Source: Alkalicoccus halolimnae (GTDB lineage: Bacteria; Bacillota; Bacilli; Bacillales; Salisediminibacteriaceae). From it: DNA of 64,000 bases. Positions 33,580-43,499 of the stretch are shown here, in pieces (the stretch's first letter is position 1; each line of letters begins with the position of its first letter). The stretch lies in contig NZ_CP144914.1 of the NCBI RefSeq assembly GCF_008014775.2, positions 1,178,001-1,242,000 on the forward strand. The letters run 5' to 3'. The notes beneath the pieces are model-generated. The model made no database searches and was not told where the DNA came from. It saw nothing but the letters and a program-made list of their open reading frames with translations. A program made the translations under genes and the position numbers.

Positions 33580-34884
33580 CTATTCTTTATAAGTGTACTG
33601 TCTTCGTGCAAGGTCCAGAAGGTTCAGATTTTTTAAATGAGTTTCCGGAACGAGGAAGGTTACTGTGACAACGCCGGGATGCCTGCCTATTTCAATGGAT
33701 CCTGTAATTGTGGATCTGTTCATCACTTCAGGAACACTTATTCCGAGCAGAGCTGCTGCACGTTCCATTCCGTTCGTAGTAGCTTCGTTTAACGTCGCAC
33801 CCGTTCCTACAAAGGAGAGAGGAAGAGAGCTTTCTAAATTACTCTTCATATTCCACGTTTCAGCCAGATTTTCTGCACGCTTTAATTCTTCATTGGAAAA
33901 CGGGCGTGCAAGGTAGGGAAGATCTTCTTTCACCGGCAGCAGTACAGGTCCTTCTGCACCAACTCCTTTAATAACACTTACCTGCAGGGTGACTATACCG
34001 GATACATCGGTTGTGTGGCCGGCAATTTCGCCGTCACCCTGCATCGCATGCATATCGCCGAGGTAAATACCGCCGCCGGGAACTTTTACGGGGCAGAGAA
34101 CCACCGCGCCTTCACGGACACGGTTAATATCCATGTGTCCGTCGGTGCGGTCTTCGAGTTCTTCGCTTGTCAACGTGTATTCATGAGGAGCACCAATTAA
34201 AAAGGATCCAAAATCCCCGGCATTATGGGAGTCCGGGATAGCACGTGACGGTGTTGTACCAAGCTGACCGAGAAACGGGCGCAGTCTGCCTATAACTCCT
34301 TGAAGGTCATGCGGGGCAAAAGTGACGATCGGATTCTGGATTGAATTTTCCGGGGTGGCCATGTAGTAATGTCCGCTGTGTGCCGTTTTTTCGGCACCGT
34401 CTTTATCGAGAGTAATGCCGACTTTTTTATCATCATCAAAAGCAATTGTGTAGGCATTCGTAAATCGAAAAGGAGTTACATCGGCTCCGCACTCGGCACA
34501 GCGGATCGATTCCTGGCCAATTCCTTTAATTACCGTCTGTGGATTCATCGTTCCGCAGTCGGGACATTTTCCTGCAACGAAAGGATCTCCGTGAAATCTT
34601 CCTTCGACAGGAGCGTCATTTCCTGAAGCCGTGGCGATCGAGGTGACACGGATCGATTTTATATGCACGGCTATCATGTCCCCGACTTCGGCCCCTTCGA
34701 CGTAAACTGGTTTTGTTACTTCGTGTCCGCCTTTTAAACAAGGGGTAATCATAGGACCCCAGCATCCGGGAGTCGTATTGGCGATAATATGTCCGCCGTT
34801 CTTTACGGGTCCCAGCATTTCTTTCTGCGGGTCGAGTATGCCATCTGTAAATTCATTTACCATAAGTGATTCTACTGCTTTCAT
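33580..34884 (-). CDS. Acetamidase/formamidase family protein with an inserted zinc ribbon
   Basis: 434 residues from the ATG at 34884 (AAGGAGG upstream). FmdA_AmdA family hallmarks are GHIIANTTPGCWGPM, VYVEGAEVGDMIAVHIKSIRV, VPGGGIYLGDMHAMQGDGEIAGHT and the PCCTVA-equivalent end region. Unlike fmdA it carries an insert at about 108-140 with two Cys pairs, CPDC and CAEC, i.e. a zinc ribbon in cis, whereas fmdA has a separate zinc-ribbon partner. Substrate is not predictable. A cre-like box lies 40 bases upstream. Confidence 0.88.
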   Translation of the reverse strand: MKAVESLMVNEFTDGILDPQKEMLGPVKNGGHIIANTTPGCWGPMITPCLKGGHEVTKPVYVEGAEVGDMIAVHIKSIRVTSIATASGNDAPVEGRFHGDPFVAGKCPDCGTMNPQTVIKGIGQESIRCAECGADVTPFRFTNAYTIAFDDDKKVGITLDKDGAEKTAHSGHYYMATPENSIQNPIVTFAPHDLQGVIGRLRPFLGQLGTTPSRAIPDSHNAGDFGSFLIGAPHEYTLTSEELEDRTDGHMDINRVREGAVVLCPVKVPGGGIYLGDMHAMQGDGEIAGHTTDVSGIVTLQVSVIKGVGAEGPVLLPVKEDLPYLARPFSNEELKRAENLAETWNMKSNLESSLPLSFVGTGATLNEATTNGMERAAALLGISVPEVMNRSTITGSIEIGRHPGVVTVTFLVPETHLKNLNLLDLARRQYTYKE

Positions 34885-34923
34885 CAATGATTCCTCCTTT
34901 TTTTACTAGGTGTCTCTAAATTT

Positions 34924-34937
34924 TGAGAGCGTTTTCA
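34924..34937. promoter_or_regulatory. cre-like box upstream of the second formamidase-family gene
   Basis: TGAGAGCGTTTTCA fits the consensus TGWNANCGNTNWCA. It differs from the perfect palindrome at fmdA only in the right half. Convincing -35/-10 hexamers around it were not found. Confidence 0.55.
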
Positions 34938-35084
34938 AATATATGATATCCTATTATCTTATTCAGAACAATAAAACCGATTTTGAAAAGAAAAGGAATT
35001 TCATGTTTGCCGAAAAGGGAGAAAAGGGCATATACTGGATAGGTAACTTACTTTTTTATAGTGAAATAGAGAGGAGAATGAACA

Positions 35085-35696
35085 ATGAAGCATATTTATC
35101 ATGAACCGAAAAACGGGAGTCAGGAAGTTCTTTTATTACTGCATGGGACAGGAGGAAATGAGGAAGACCTGCTGCCGCTTGCAGAAATGATCGACCCGGA
35201 CGCTGCCGTCCTGGGCGTAAGAGGAAACGTGGATGAAAACGGAATGAACCGATTTTTCCGCCGACTGCAGGAGGGCGTTTTCGATGAAGCGGATCTGATA
35301 TTCCGCACAGGAGAACTTCATAACTTTATTGATCAGGCATCTCAGGATTACGGATTTGAACGGGAGAACGTAACGGCAGTTGGTTATTCCAATGGAGCCA
35401 ACATTGCAGCGAGCCTGCTTTATCACTACGAAAATCCGCTTAAACAAGCTTATTTGTTTCACCCTATGGTTCCAAGAAGAGGAATAGACCTGCCGGATAT
35501 GAAAGGGCTGCCGGTCTTTATTGGCGCCGGTTCCAATGATCCAATCTGTGCTCCGGAAGAAACGGAAGAATTGCACAAGCATCTGCAGGAAGCCGGAGCT
35601 GACGTGAAGCTTTACTGGGCAGATCAGGGACATCAGTTAACACGTGAGGAAGTAGAAGAAGCCCGATCTTTTTATGTTAAAAAGAAGGGAGAATAG
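35085..35696 (+). CDS. Alpha/beta-hydrolase, phospholipase/carboxylesterase family (MhqD-like)
   Basis: 203 residues, ATG after AGGAG. Catalytic features: oxyanion region LLLLHGTGGNEEDLLPLAEMI, nucleophile Ser in GYSNGAN, Asp in GSNDPIC and His in DQGHQLT. Family members such as MhqD accompany quinone or aromatic stress genes. A flavin reductase-like gene follows five bases later, which supports a shared role in handling aromatic or electrophilic compounds; this is inferred. Confidence 0.88.
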   Translation: MKHIYHEPKNGSQEVLLLLHGTGGNEEDLLPLAEMIDPDAAVLGVRGNVDENGMNRFFRRLQEGVFDEADLIFRTGELHNFIDQASQDYGFERENVTAVGYSNGANIAASLLYHYENPLKQAYLFHPMVPRRGIDLPDMKGLPVFIGAGSNDPICAPEETEELHKHLQEAGADVKLYWADQGHQLTREEVEEARSFYVKKKGE

Positions 35697-35701
35697 TTTT
35701 T

Positions 35702-36307
35702 ATGACCGTCATCGATCCTAAAGATCTTAACAAAAAAGAAAATTACCGCCTGCTGACTTCGATCGTAACACCTAGACCGATTGCTTTTATTACTTCAATG
35801 TCGGAAAAAGGAATTATCAACGCTGCTCCATTCAGCTATTTTAATATTATTTCTGCAGACCCACCGCTTATTTCCGTGTCTATAGGAAGAAAACAGGGAA
35901 TACAGAAGGACACTTCACGAAATATTCTGCAGACTGAAGAATTTGTAGTGCATGTAACAGACGAAGATAATGTAAAGCAGGTAAACGAAACGTCTGCAAA
36001 CTTGAAGCCTGAAGAAAGTGAAGTCAAAAAAACGGGTCTTACACCAACTGTGAGCAGTAAGGTAGGAGTGCCATCGATCAAAGAAACGGCGGTTCGGATG
36101 GAATGCCGGCTGGAGAAACATCTCGTATTTGAAGGGGAGGATTCCGCCACGGACGTTATTATCGGCAGGATCGTAAGCTATTACGCAGAAGACAAGCTTT
36201 TAAGCGAGGGCAGGGTTCGTACAGATAAACTGCAGCCTGTCTCGCGCCTCGGTGGAAAGCAGTATGCAAAACTGGGGAAAATCTTTGAACTCGAACGTCC
36301 GGAATAG
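35702..36307 (+). CDS. Flavin reductase-like FMN-binding protein
   Basis: 201 residues. Flavin-reductase-like split-barrel domain: YRLLTSIVTPRPIAFITSMSEKGIINAAPFSYFNIISADPPLISVSIG is characteristic, followed by DTSRNILQTEEFVVHVTDED. Such proteins bind FMN and may supply reduced flavin or act as reductases. Second gene of a two-gene operon with the esterase; a perfect terminator follows. Confidence 0.9.
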   Translation: MTVIDPKDLNKKENYRLLTSIVTPRPIAFITSMSEKGIINAAPFSYFNIISADPPLISVSIGRKQGIQKDTSRNILQTEEFVVHVTDEDNVKQVNETSANLKPEESEVKKTGLTPTVSSKVGVPSIKETAVRMECRLEKHLVFEGEDSATDVIIGRIVSYYAEDKLLSEGRVRTDKLQPVSRLGGKQYAKLGKIFELERPE

Positions 36308-36346
36308 CCGGGTTCTGCCATACGATTACAGGTGCTGAAGTAAGGA

Positions 36347-36383
36347 AAAGCCTGCATGACAACCACTGTCATGCAGGCTTTTC
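36347..36383 (+). terminator. Terminator of the esterase-flavin reductase operon
   Basis: AAAAGCCTGCATGACA / TGTCATGCAGGCTTTT, a perfect 16-bp stem with loop ACCAC. Confidence 0.9.
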
Positions 36384-36491
36384 CATCGATCCTAAACTTT
36401 TCCATTCTATCACTGTATCTATATGATCATTTTTATTTCAATCGTACCTGGCTTTCCAAGCAGTTTTAAGCATTTTTTTATAAATACGCAG

Positions 36492-37730
36492 TTAATCGTG
36501 CCGCTGTACTTTAAAACCCTCCTCTTCGAGCAATGAAGGAATACTGTTCTCTCCAGCCAGATGCAGCGAACCTACGACGACAAAGGTCGTGAAACTGCCA
36601 TTCTCGTTCAACAGATTTGCAAGTTTTTCGGCCATCATTTCGTCCCGCTCGTCCATTCCGAGATGTTCCGTCTGCTCGTCGAATGTTCTCAGAAAACGGA
36701 AGAAATCGATATCTCCTTTTTTCCAGGCTTCGCTCAGTATGTTTAAATCTTCTTCATAAGTATCGAGCGTTTCGATCTGTTTCTCAAGGTCGGTGAGCTG
36801 TTCATCGAAAGGCTGCTCGTCCATATAACGAAGCTGATCGGAAGGCGTTTCAAGACTGATTACAGACAGGTTTCTCGTGTGGCTTTTTTCCAGGAAATAA
36901 AGATCCACCCCGTATTCAGGAGTGAAAGAGCTTTTCTCCAAAGCGAGGTCGGAAATGATGAGAGAAACGAGCCAGGGATCTGCATTTGCAAGCACCGAGC
37001 TGTCTATGTGATTCCTGCTGAGGAGGTTTTTCAACTCTTTGGCTGAATCCTCCTCCATTTCCTCATATAAAGAAAATTCTCCGTCGTATAATGACTCCAT
37101 CCAGGCTTCTTCCAACTCAGGAGGTTCTTCCACAGTTATATCATATTCCACGGCCAGCTGGTCTGCCTCTTTATATGCATTTTCCACTTTTGAGCGGAGA
37201 GGGTAAAAGTCTTCGGTCCCGGCATGAATAGAGCCGAATAAATACATTGTATTTCCATCGTGTGTAATTTCATAGAGAATTCCTTCCGAAGGACCTTCAT
37301 GGAGATTGTCCGAATAATGAAAAGAAGGGACGGCTGTATTAACGCCTTTGTTTTTAAGTTCCAGCAGAACTTCTATGGAGGAGTCCTGTTGCGCCTGATC
37401 CAACATTACGGATCCGATATTTATTTCATTAATATGTTCCAGTTCAAGAAGGGCGGAAGCATTTTCAATTTCGGCCTCAGGAAGGTGGAGTTTTTCCAAA
37501 GCTGAAAAAGATTCAATTCCATTGAGGGAAGTAACAGGATATTCACTGGAAAGGACAGTGAGAGAATTCATACTTTCCTGAGAAATATTTTCAGGATTTT
37601 CTGCAGGTACATTCTCAAGAACCGCTTTTTCAAGAGCGGCATCTTCAAAAACAGGCGGTTCATCACTGCAGCCGCTGATAAGCAGCAGAAGCAAACTAAT
37701 ACAATAAAAGCTGGAGCGTATCGTTAACAT
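36492..37730 (-). CDS. TraB/GumN-type lipoprotein
   Basis: 412 residues, ATG with AAAGGGG upstream. Signal peptide with lipobox LISGC (Cys 21), so anchored on the outer face of the membrane. Residues about 28-130 resemble leucine-rich-repeat-like strands (LTVLSSEYPVTSLNGIESFSALEKLHLPEAEIENASALLELEHINEINIG). The remainder is a TraB/GumN domain: GNTMYLFGSIHAGTEDFYPL near its start, DERDEMMAEKLANLL and FVVVGSLHLAGENSIPSLLEEEGFKV at the end, containing the GxxH motifs thought to bind metal in this EreA/ChaN-related fold. Substrate unknown. Confidence 0.85.
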   Translation of the reverse strand: MLTIRSSFYCISLLLLLISGCSDEPPVFEDAALEKAVLENVPAENPENISQESMNSLTVLSSEYPVTSLNGIESFSALEKLHLPEAEIENASALLELEHINEINIGSVMLDQAQQDSSIEVLLELKNKGVNTAVPSFHYSDNLHEGPSEGILYEITHDGNTMYLFGSIHAGTEDFYPLRSKVENAYKEADQLAVEYDITVEEPPELEEAWMESLYDGEFSLYEEMEEDSAKELKNLLSRNHIDSSVLANADPWLVSLIISDLALEKSSFTPEYGVDLYFLEKSHTRNLSVISLETPSDQLRYMDEQPFDEQLTDLEKQIETLDTYEEDLNILSEAWKKGDIDFFRFLRTFDEQTEHLGMDERDEMMAEKLANLLNENGSFTTFVVVGSLHLAGENSIPSLLEEEGFKVQRHD

Positions 37731-37869
37731 GTGGTGTCCCCTTTACACAGGTGATTTATGTGTTTAAAGCATACCATATACTCACTTTCTGCTTCTCTGA
37801 TTCGTGCTTTGCAGGAAATTTTGGTATGATGGAGGATAGACGATTTGTACGCTGAAGGGGGAATTTTTT

Positions 37870-40800
37870 GTGCGTCTTGATGAATTGAGTGAGGAAGATT
37901 TAAAGCATGAACAGCATGTTTCGGAGCAGTTGAAGATTGCCCGTGTATATAAAGATGAAAAAAGTGTAAAGGAAATTTTTTGGGACTATGAGAAAAAACA
38001 TTTCCGGATCAATGTGGAAAGGTACAGACAGACGTTTACTGTGGACATTAAGCCGGATCATCAGTTGAATATTACGTCGGTTTCCTGTTCCTGTGGAAGA
38101 GGCAGCAGACTATGTGTGCATGTACTCACCGCCTTTCTGCAGATGAATGAGTACGATACAGCTTCCTGGTTAACAAACAGGGAAGCGGAATATAAGAAAC
38201 CTGTAACGGGAGGCCTTTCCCGAAGAGAAACAGAGCAGACGGCCAGAGTACTCCAGTCATTTGAATCCCTTTTTATTCCCGGACAGGAATACGAAACGAC
38301 AGAAGGCAGAGAAGAGCTTACCGTGCAGTATGCGGTGAAGCTTTACCCTTCCTACTATGAACATGTTCCTGGAACAATTGAAGTGGAGCTTAAAATCGGT
38401 GTCGGAAAACTCTATATTGTTAAAGATATTAGAGAACTGCTTGAAGCCATAGATAATGGAGATGCACTCCGGTTTACCAAGCTGTTTACTTATCACCCTG
38501 CAGATCATACATTCAAGGAAAGAGATGCTGCGATGCTCGACAGAATCAGAGAGTTAATGGATGTTCAAACGATGCACAGCACTTTTTATGAAAGAAATAA
38601 AGAGTCGAGGCGGTCGTTTGAAATTCCTTCGCCTTATGCCCTCGAATTCCTGAAGGATCTTTCTGAAATGAATACTATCGTGGATGACCAGGTGCGCGAG
38701 TATGCCAGTTTACACATGGAAGAACTGCCGAAGCCATTTGAATTCAGCGTCCGAAAAGCAGAAAATGAAGATGGGCTTTATCAGCTTTACTGGTCTAAAG
38801 CTCACGAACTGCTTTATTTTGGAGCTGCAGCTAAACTCTGTTTTTATAAAGGAGTATTTTATTACACTTCGGGAGAGAAACTGCGGATCCTGCACACCCT
38901 CTACTATACGCTGGCGCTGGAAGATGCAGCAAAGCTGTCCTTTACCGACGACCATCTGGAACAGCTCGCTTCCGTCCTGCTTCCCCAGCTGCGGGAAGTA
39001 GGGAGAGTGGAAATGGATGAGGCAATCGAAGCGGGTATTGATATGCCGCCGCTTAAACCTAAGTTAAAGCTTCAGCATGAAGACCGCAAAATGACGGCTT
39101 CTGTTGTTTTTCAGTACGGTGAGAAAACGATCGATCCTTTTAAAGAAGAGCCTTTAAAGACGGAGACGGTGCTGGTCAGGGATATGAAACAGGAGTACCG
39201 GCTGCTCGCTCTGATTGAGGAAGCACCGTTTAAGTATAATGGGGAAGATCTGTTCCTCGACTCGTTAGCTGATATTCTCTACTTTATGTCCTCGTGGCTT
39301 CCTGTTCTGTCGGAATCATTTGAAGTATATGCACCGAAGTCTCTTCAAAAGCTCCTTTATGAACCGGATATGGAACCGCAGCTCGAAGCGAGCGTTGCTC
39401 CGGAAGGCGGATGGATGGACATCTCGTTTGATTTTGAAGGAATATCCGACTCTGAAGTCACAGAAGTGATGAAAGCACTCGTCCGAAGAGAAAACTTCTA
39501 TCAGCTTGACTCCGGTGCCTATGTACCGCTGCAGGGAGAAGCTTTTCAGGGAGTCCGATCCCTTGTTGAAGATCTCGATATGAAAGAAAGTGACATGAAA
39601 GAAGAGATGCAGATCCCTCTTTACAAAGCTTTTCAGCTGGACGATGCTGATTTTGTTCCAGTTAAAAAAAGTGCAGAGTTCAAACAGCTGCTGACACGTC
39701 TTCTGGAACCAGAAGAGCACGATTTTGAACTCCCCGATGACATCGACGCTTCCCTGCGTGACTATCAAAAGCGTGGGTATCAGTGGATGACTTCTTTAGA
39801 TTACTACGGATTCGGCGGAATACTGGCTGACGACATGGGTTTAGGAAAAACGCTGCAGACAATCACGTTTTTAGCCGGTAAAAAAGCGCGGCAGTCAGTT
39901 AAAGATCCGGTGCTGATTATCTGCCCGTCGAGCGTCATCTACAACTGGCAGAAGGAAATAGAACGATTTGCACCAAATCTTTCCTCTGTGATAGTCACCG
40001 GTTCGAAAGCCGAGCGTGATGCTCAGTTTGCGGGAATTGATCAATACGACATCTGTATTACTTCTTATCCGGTGCTGCGCAGAGACGAAGAGATGTATGC
40101 AGCGAAGCGGTTTTCCACGCTTATCCTTGATGAAGCACAATATGTGAAGAATTCGATCACAAAAACGGCGAAAGCAGTCCGGTCAATTGAAAGCGGAACG
40201 AGTTTTGCCCTGAGCGGTACCCCGATAGAAAATTCACTCGAAGAGCTGTATTCTATCTTCCGCATCGTCCTTCCCGGAGTCTTCCCGAAGCGGGAAATCT
40301 TCCGGAATATGCAGGAAGATTCGATTGCAAAGCGGATTCGTCCGTTTATTCTCCGGAGACAAAAGCAGGAAGTGCTTAAAGAGCTTCCGGAAAAATTGGA
40401 AACGGTCGAATATACGAATATGACGCAGGAACAAAAAACACTCTATTTAGGCCAGTTGAAACTGCTTCAGAAGGAAGCATCGGATGCTATTGCGAGAAAC
40501 TCCTGGCAGGAAAACCGTATGCAGATACTCGCAGGGCTGACGAGACTGCGCCAGATCTGCTGCCATCCAGGCATGTTTGTTCCTTCTTATGATGGCGGAT
40601 CAGATAAACTCGAGAGGTTGATGGAGTATACTGCTGAGGCCAGAAAAAATGGTCATCGAATTGTGGTGTTCAGTCAGTTCACAAAAATGCTCGCTATCAT
40701 GAAGGAACGTTTTGATGAAGCCGGGGCAGATTACTTTTATCTGGACGGAAACACCCCGGCTAAAGACCGGCTTACGATGGCAGATCGATTCAACGATGGA

Positions 40801-41112
40801 GAGAAAGAGATGTTTTTAGTTTCTCTGAAAGCCGGAGGAACAGGATTGAATCTGACGGGAGGCGACACGGTCATCCTCTTTGATTCGTGGTGGAACCCGG
40901 CAGTAGAGGATCAGGCGGCTGACCGCGTGTACCGGTTCGGTCAAAAGCGGGTCGTGCAGGTGACGAAAATGGTAACGACCGGTACTATTGAAGAAAAAAT
41001 TCATGAACTGCAGGAGAAAAAGCGCAACCTGCTCGACCGCGTAGTTCATTCTGGGGAGACGATGATTTCCTCTTTAGGCAAAGAAGAAATCGAAGAACTT
41101 CTCGAAATATAA
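37870..41112 (+). CDS. SWI2/SNF2 helicase with N-terminal SWIM zinc finger
   Basis: 1080 residues, GTG start behind AAGGGGGAA. A SWIM finger lies near residue 75 (CSCGRGSRLCVH), then a long bacterial SNF2-associated region (about 110-600), and the SNF2 ATPase at about 625-1070. Motifs: DYQKRGYQWM, ADDMGLGKTLQTI (Walker A), ILDEAQYVKN (DEAQ), LSGTPIENSLEEL, then the helicase C half VVFSQFTKML, LKAGGTGLNLTGGDTVILFDSWWNPAVEDQAADRVYRFGQ. These ATP-driven translocases remodel DNA-protein or polymerase complexes. Single gene, long hairpin after it. Confidence 0.93.
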   Translation: MRLDELSEEDLKHEQHVSEQLKIARVYKDEKSVKEIFWDYEKKHFRINVERYRQTFTVDIKPDHQLNITSVSCSCGRGSRLCVHVLTAFLQMNEYDTASWLTNREAEYKKPVTGGLSRRETEQTARVLQSFESLFIPGQEYETTEGREELTVQYAVKLYPSYYEHVPGTIEVELKIGVGKLYIVKDIRELLEAIDNGDALRFTKLFTYHPADHTFKERDAAMLDRIRELMDVQTMHSTFYERNKESRRSFEIPSPYALEFLKDLSEMNTIVDDQVREYASLHMEELPKPFEFSVRKAENEDGLYQLYWSKAHELLYFGAAAKLCFYKGVFYYTSGEKLRILHTLYYTLALEDAAKLSFTDDHLEQLASVLLPQLREVGRVEMDEAIEAGIDMPPLKPKLKLQHEDRKMTASVVFQYGEKTIDPFKEEPLKTETVLVRDMKQEYRLLALIEEAPFKYNGEDLFLDSLADILYFMSSWLPVLSESFEVYAPKSLQKLLYEPDMEPQLEASVAPEGGWMDISFDFEGISDSEVTEVMKALVRRENFYQLDSGAYVPLQGEAFQGVRSLVEDLDMKESDMKEEMQIPLYKAFQLDDADFVPVKKSAEFKQLLTRLLEPEEHDFELPDDIDASLRDYQKRGYQWMTSLDYYGFGGILADDMGLGKTLQTITFLAGKKARQSVKDPVLIICPSSVIYNWQKEIERFAPNLSSVIVTGSKAERDAQFAGIDQYDICITSYPVLRRDEEMYAAKRFSTLILDEAQYVKNSITKTAKAVRSIESGTSFALSGTPIENSLEELYSIFRIVLPGVFPKREIFRNMQEDSIAKRIRPFILRRQKQEVLKELPEKLETVEYTNMTQEQKTLYLGQLKLLQKEASDAIARNSWQENRMQILAGLTRLRQICCHPGMFVPSYDGGSDKLERLMEYTAEARKNGHRIVVFSQFTKMLAIMKERFDEAGADYFYLDGNTPAKDRLTMADRFNDGEKEMFLVSLKAGGTGLNLTGGDTVILFDSWWNPAVEDQAADRVYRFGQKRVVQVTKMVTTGTIEEKIHELQEKKRNLLDRVVHSGETMISSLGKEEIEELLEI

Positions 41113-41127
41113 AAGATCTTATTAAAA

Positions 41128-41155
41128 AACGGCCCGGGGAGATCCCCGGGCCGTT
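41128..41155. terminator. GC-rich hairpin after the SNF2 gene
   Basis: AACGGCCCGGGG / CCCCGGGCCGTT around AGAT. The T run lies on the minus-strand side (from the A6 before it), so it may work best for minus-strand transcripts or in both directions. Confidence 0.7.
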
Positions 41156-41169
41156 AATGTATAAAATGT

Positions 41170-41670
41170 GCTTCTTGTCTGCCTGCGCTCCGTGGCGGAA
41201 GCTATCCGAGGGGCTTGTCTTCGGCTGGTATTATCGAAGCTCAGCTTCTTCAAAAAGCATCTGCAGCCTTCGCTTAATCCCTCCAGAGTATGTGCCGTCT
41301 GCTTTCTCCCTTAATAAGCGGCCGTAACAGGAATGAGCAGTTTGAGATAATGAGTTCATTTTTGATTTAGTGGAAAATATAGCTTCATACCACCAAGTTT
41401 GTGTAAGAGCCCGGAGCTTTAACAGAAACACTTATGCAGGAGATATGATTGATGGTCAAACGGGATCTTCGTTATTAGAAGGAGCTTCTGCTTTATAATT
41501 TAACTAAGCGCTGCAGGGCACACGGAGCCACTACTGGGCGATCAAGGACGAGCCGAAGATCCACTCCGCCCGACCAAAGGGAGGACGGAATCAGCTGAGG
41601 GCGGCCCTGCGCCCCCATGGAAACGAAAGCGCACGTTCATCGTTTCCATACTTTATTTTCAAGGCAGCCT
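41170..41670 (-). mobile_element. Family B repeat, minus orientation, with a decayed right half
   Basis: 41417-41670 is a clear copy: CTTTAACAGAAACACTTATG, GATCAAGGACGAGCCGAAGA, CCCCATGGAAACGAAAGCGC and the end ACTTTATTTTCAAGGCAGCC. 41170-41416 holds only fragments of the right half (GCTCCGTGGCGGAAG). A 66-codon frame on the minus strand here has no coding support. Confidence 0.6.
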
Positions 41671-41675
41671 TCTTT

Positions 41676-43379
41676 TTACTGGGAAACATCAAACTCCAGC
41701 TCTTCAATCGGCTGCACCGTTTCGTTGTTATCCATATAAGAAATGGTAATTTCATCTCCGGGTTCAATGAATACAGCAGTTGGATGAGAAGAGGCATTCA
41801 ACGTAAAAATACGTTCTTTTTCTACCATCCAGAGACGTACTGTGACATTTTCTTCCCGGTCCCAATGATAAACGCGTTGCACGATGACCGTTTCTTCTTC
41901 CATATCACTGAATTCTCCCGGAACGACCTCGTCATCGACTTCAGAAGAAAGTTCCAGCTGATAAGCATTAAACGCTTCCTGCTTCGTTTCTCCATAACCA
42001 TAGACATTTTCATCCTGCCCGTTAACGAGCATGATTTCGCGAAGAACATTGTTACGGTCCATCAGTGGAACAACCCAGGTATACTGGCCGTATATATTAT
42101 AAAGCGAAGGCGTTCCGGCGACGTAGTCGTCTCTTCTAAACGTCCGCTCGGCAAGGTCCATAGCTGTACGTCCGTTTAAGGACCCGCTGGCATCCCGGAA
42201 ATAGCGGAGATCCCCGGTGCGTGCGTCAAACATAGTGAATCCAACCATAGAACGGGAAGCTTCCTGCCCTTCACTTTGAAGCCTCATATGATCGGTAAAC
42301 CAGCTGAGCTGCAGGTCTTCATTGACGACTCCGGTGACTGTGTCGTCGGATCCCCAGCCCGTGGGTTCCGTTAATCCTTCTCTGCCGAAAAAGCGGTTTA
42401 TAAGACCCTGCTTATAAATGCCGAACCAGTCATTTCTTTCTTGCGCTATGTGCGGAGGATAGATACGATTCACCCATTCCGGTGCTTCTTCTGCTTCATA
42501 CTGTTCCATATCCCCGGTAGCAGGATCGACAATGATGACTCCGTCGACATCAGCCACGCGGCGGAACTCTGTGAAATGACCATAATTAACAATGTAGCGG
42601 GGGTTCCCGTCACCATCCACTTCGAAAGTGGTGTCAAGCATGACAACATCCGGGTAAGCCATGCGGACGTGACGTTCCAGGTTTTCATGAAAGAAACCGG
42701 ATGGAACGTAATTCATGTCTGTTTCAATCAGCTGAGGATCTTCCCGCGGATTATCAGCGCTGACAATTATAAACCCCGGGACAGCATCTGAACGCATCCA
42801 ACGGAAAAAACCGTCATATTCTATAGGAGTAACCCAGTAAAGAGCATCATCAATACGCTGAATTCTCGTATTTCCCAAATTATAAAAAGCGGGATTATCA
42901 AGCTGGCCCATCATTATGTCCGATCGATACTGGGCGTAGCTTCTTGGAACGACAGGAATACTCTCCTCATTAACCGGGTCGAGATCCTCGGCTGTCACCT
43001 CTTCTCCATCTGCGATGTCGAATTTGTTATCTGCCAGAAACAGCGGCTGCAGAGTGAAAAATACAATAAAAAGCAGAAGCACGGCTATTCCTGCTCCAGC
43101 ACCTCTCAAAGCCTGGTCGCGTTTAAAAGTGCGGATCATCATATAGATAATGCTGTTGTCAATAATCAGCCATACAGCAAGGGCTGGTAGGTAGGCTGAA
43201 ACGAGCAGCGTCCACGTCTGGTCGAGCAGTCCCATATAAAACAGGAAAACGCCGTAGACAAGACCGAGAACGTAGCGCATCGGAATCCAGATGCGGAATT
43301 CACGGCGCTGCCACCACACTCTCTGGAGCGGTAAAAATACGAGCGCTCCGATAAGAATAATAATAATCATTTGTAGCAT
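41676..43379 (-). CDS. Uncharacterised membrane-anchored protein
   Basis: 567 residues from the ATG at 43379, which has GAGGGGG upstream. Four hydrophobic segments in the first 125 residues (MLQMIIIILIGALVFL; RYVLGLVYGVFLFYMGL; LLVSAYLPALAVWLII; AGIAVLLLFIVFFTL) precede a large domain of about 440 residues, probably extracytoplasmic and rich in Asp/Glu. Within it, two similar strand motifs, DGVIIVDPATGDMEQY and VGFTMFDARTGDLRYF, recall PepSY-like repeats. No named family was recognised. It stands alone. Confidence 0.75.
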   Translation of the reverse strand: MLQMIIIILIGALVFLPLQRVWWQRREFRIWIPMRYVLGLVYGVFLFYMGLLDQTWTLLVSAYLPALAVWLIIDNSIIYMMIRTFKRDQALRGAGAGIAVLLLFIVFFTLQPLFLADNKFDIADGEEVTAEDLDPVNEESIPVVPRSYAQYRSDIMMGQLDNPAFYNLGNTRIQRIDDALYWVTPIEYDGFFRWMRSDAVPGFIIVSADNPREDPQLIETDMNYVPSGFFHENLERHVRMAYPDVVMLDTTFEVDGDGNPRYIVNYGHFTEFRRVADVDGVIIVDPATGDMEQYEAEEAPEWVNRIYPPHIAQERNDWFGIYKQGLINRFFGREGLTEPTGWGSDDTVTGVVNEDLQLSWFTDHMRLQSEGQEASRSMVGFTMFDARTGDLRYFRDASGSLNGRTAMDLAERTFRRDDYVAGTPSLYNIYGQYTWVVPLMDRNNVLREIMLVNGQDENVYGYGETKQEAFNAYQLELSSEVDDEVVPGEFSDMEEETVIVQRVYHWDREENVTVRLWMVEKERIFTLNASSHPTAVFIEPGDEITISYMDNNETVQPIEELEFDVSQ

Positions 43380-43499
43380 AAAGCAATTCCCCCTCAAATT
43401 TCTCCATACTTTTCTACGCAGCAGCAGCTAAAATGTTTCAGGACAAGCCTATTAACGTTACAATAGAGTAGAATGTCCAAAATGCGAAGGATGATGACA

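Noticed and set aside
41231..41431. 66-codon minus-strand frame
   Set aside because: Lies in decayed repeat sequence between two hairpin/repeat features; no ribosome site and odd composition.
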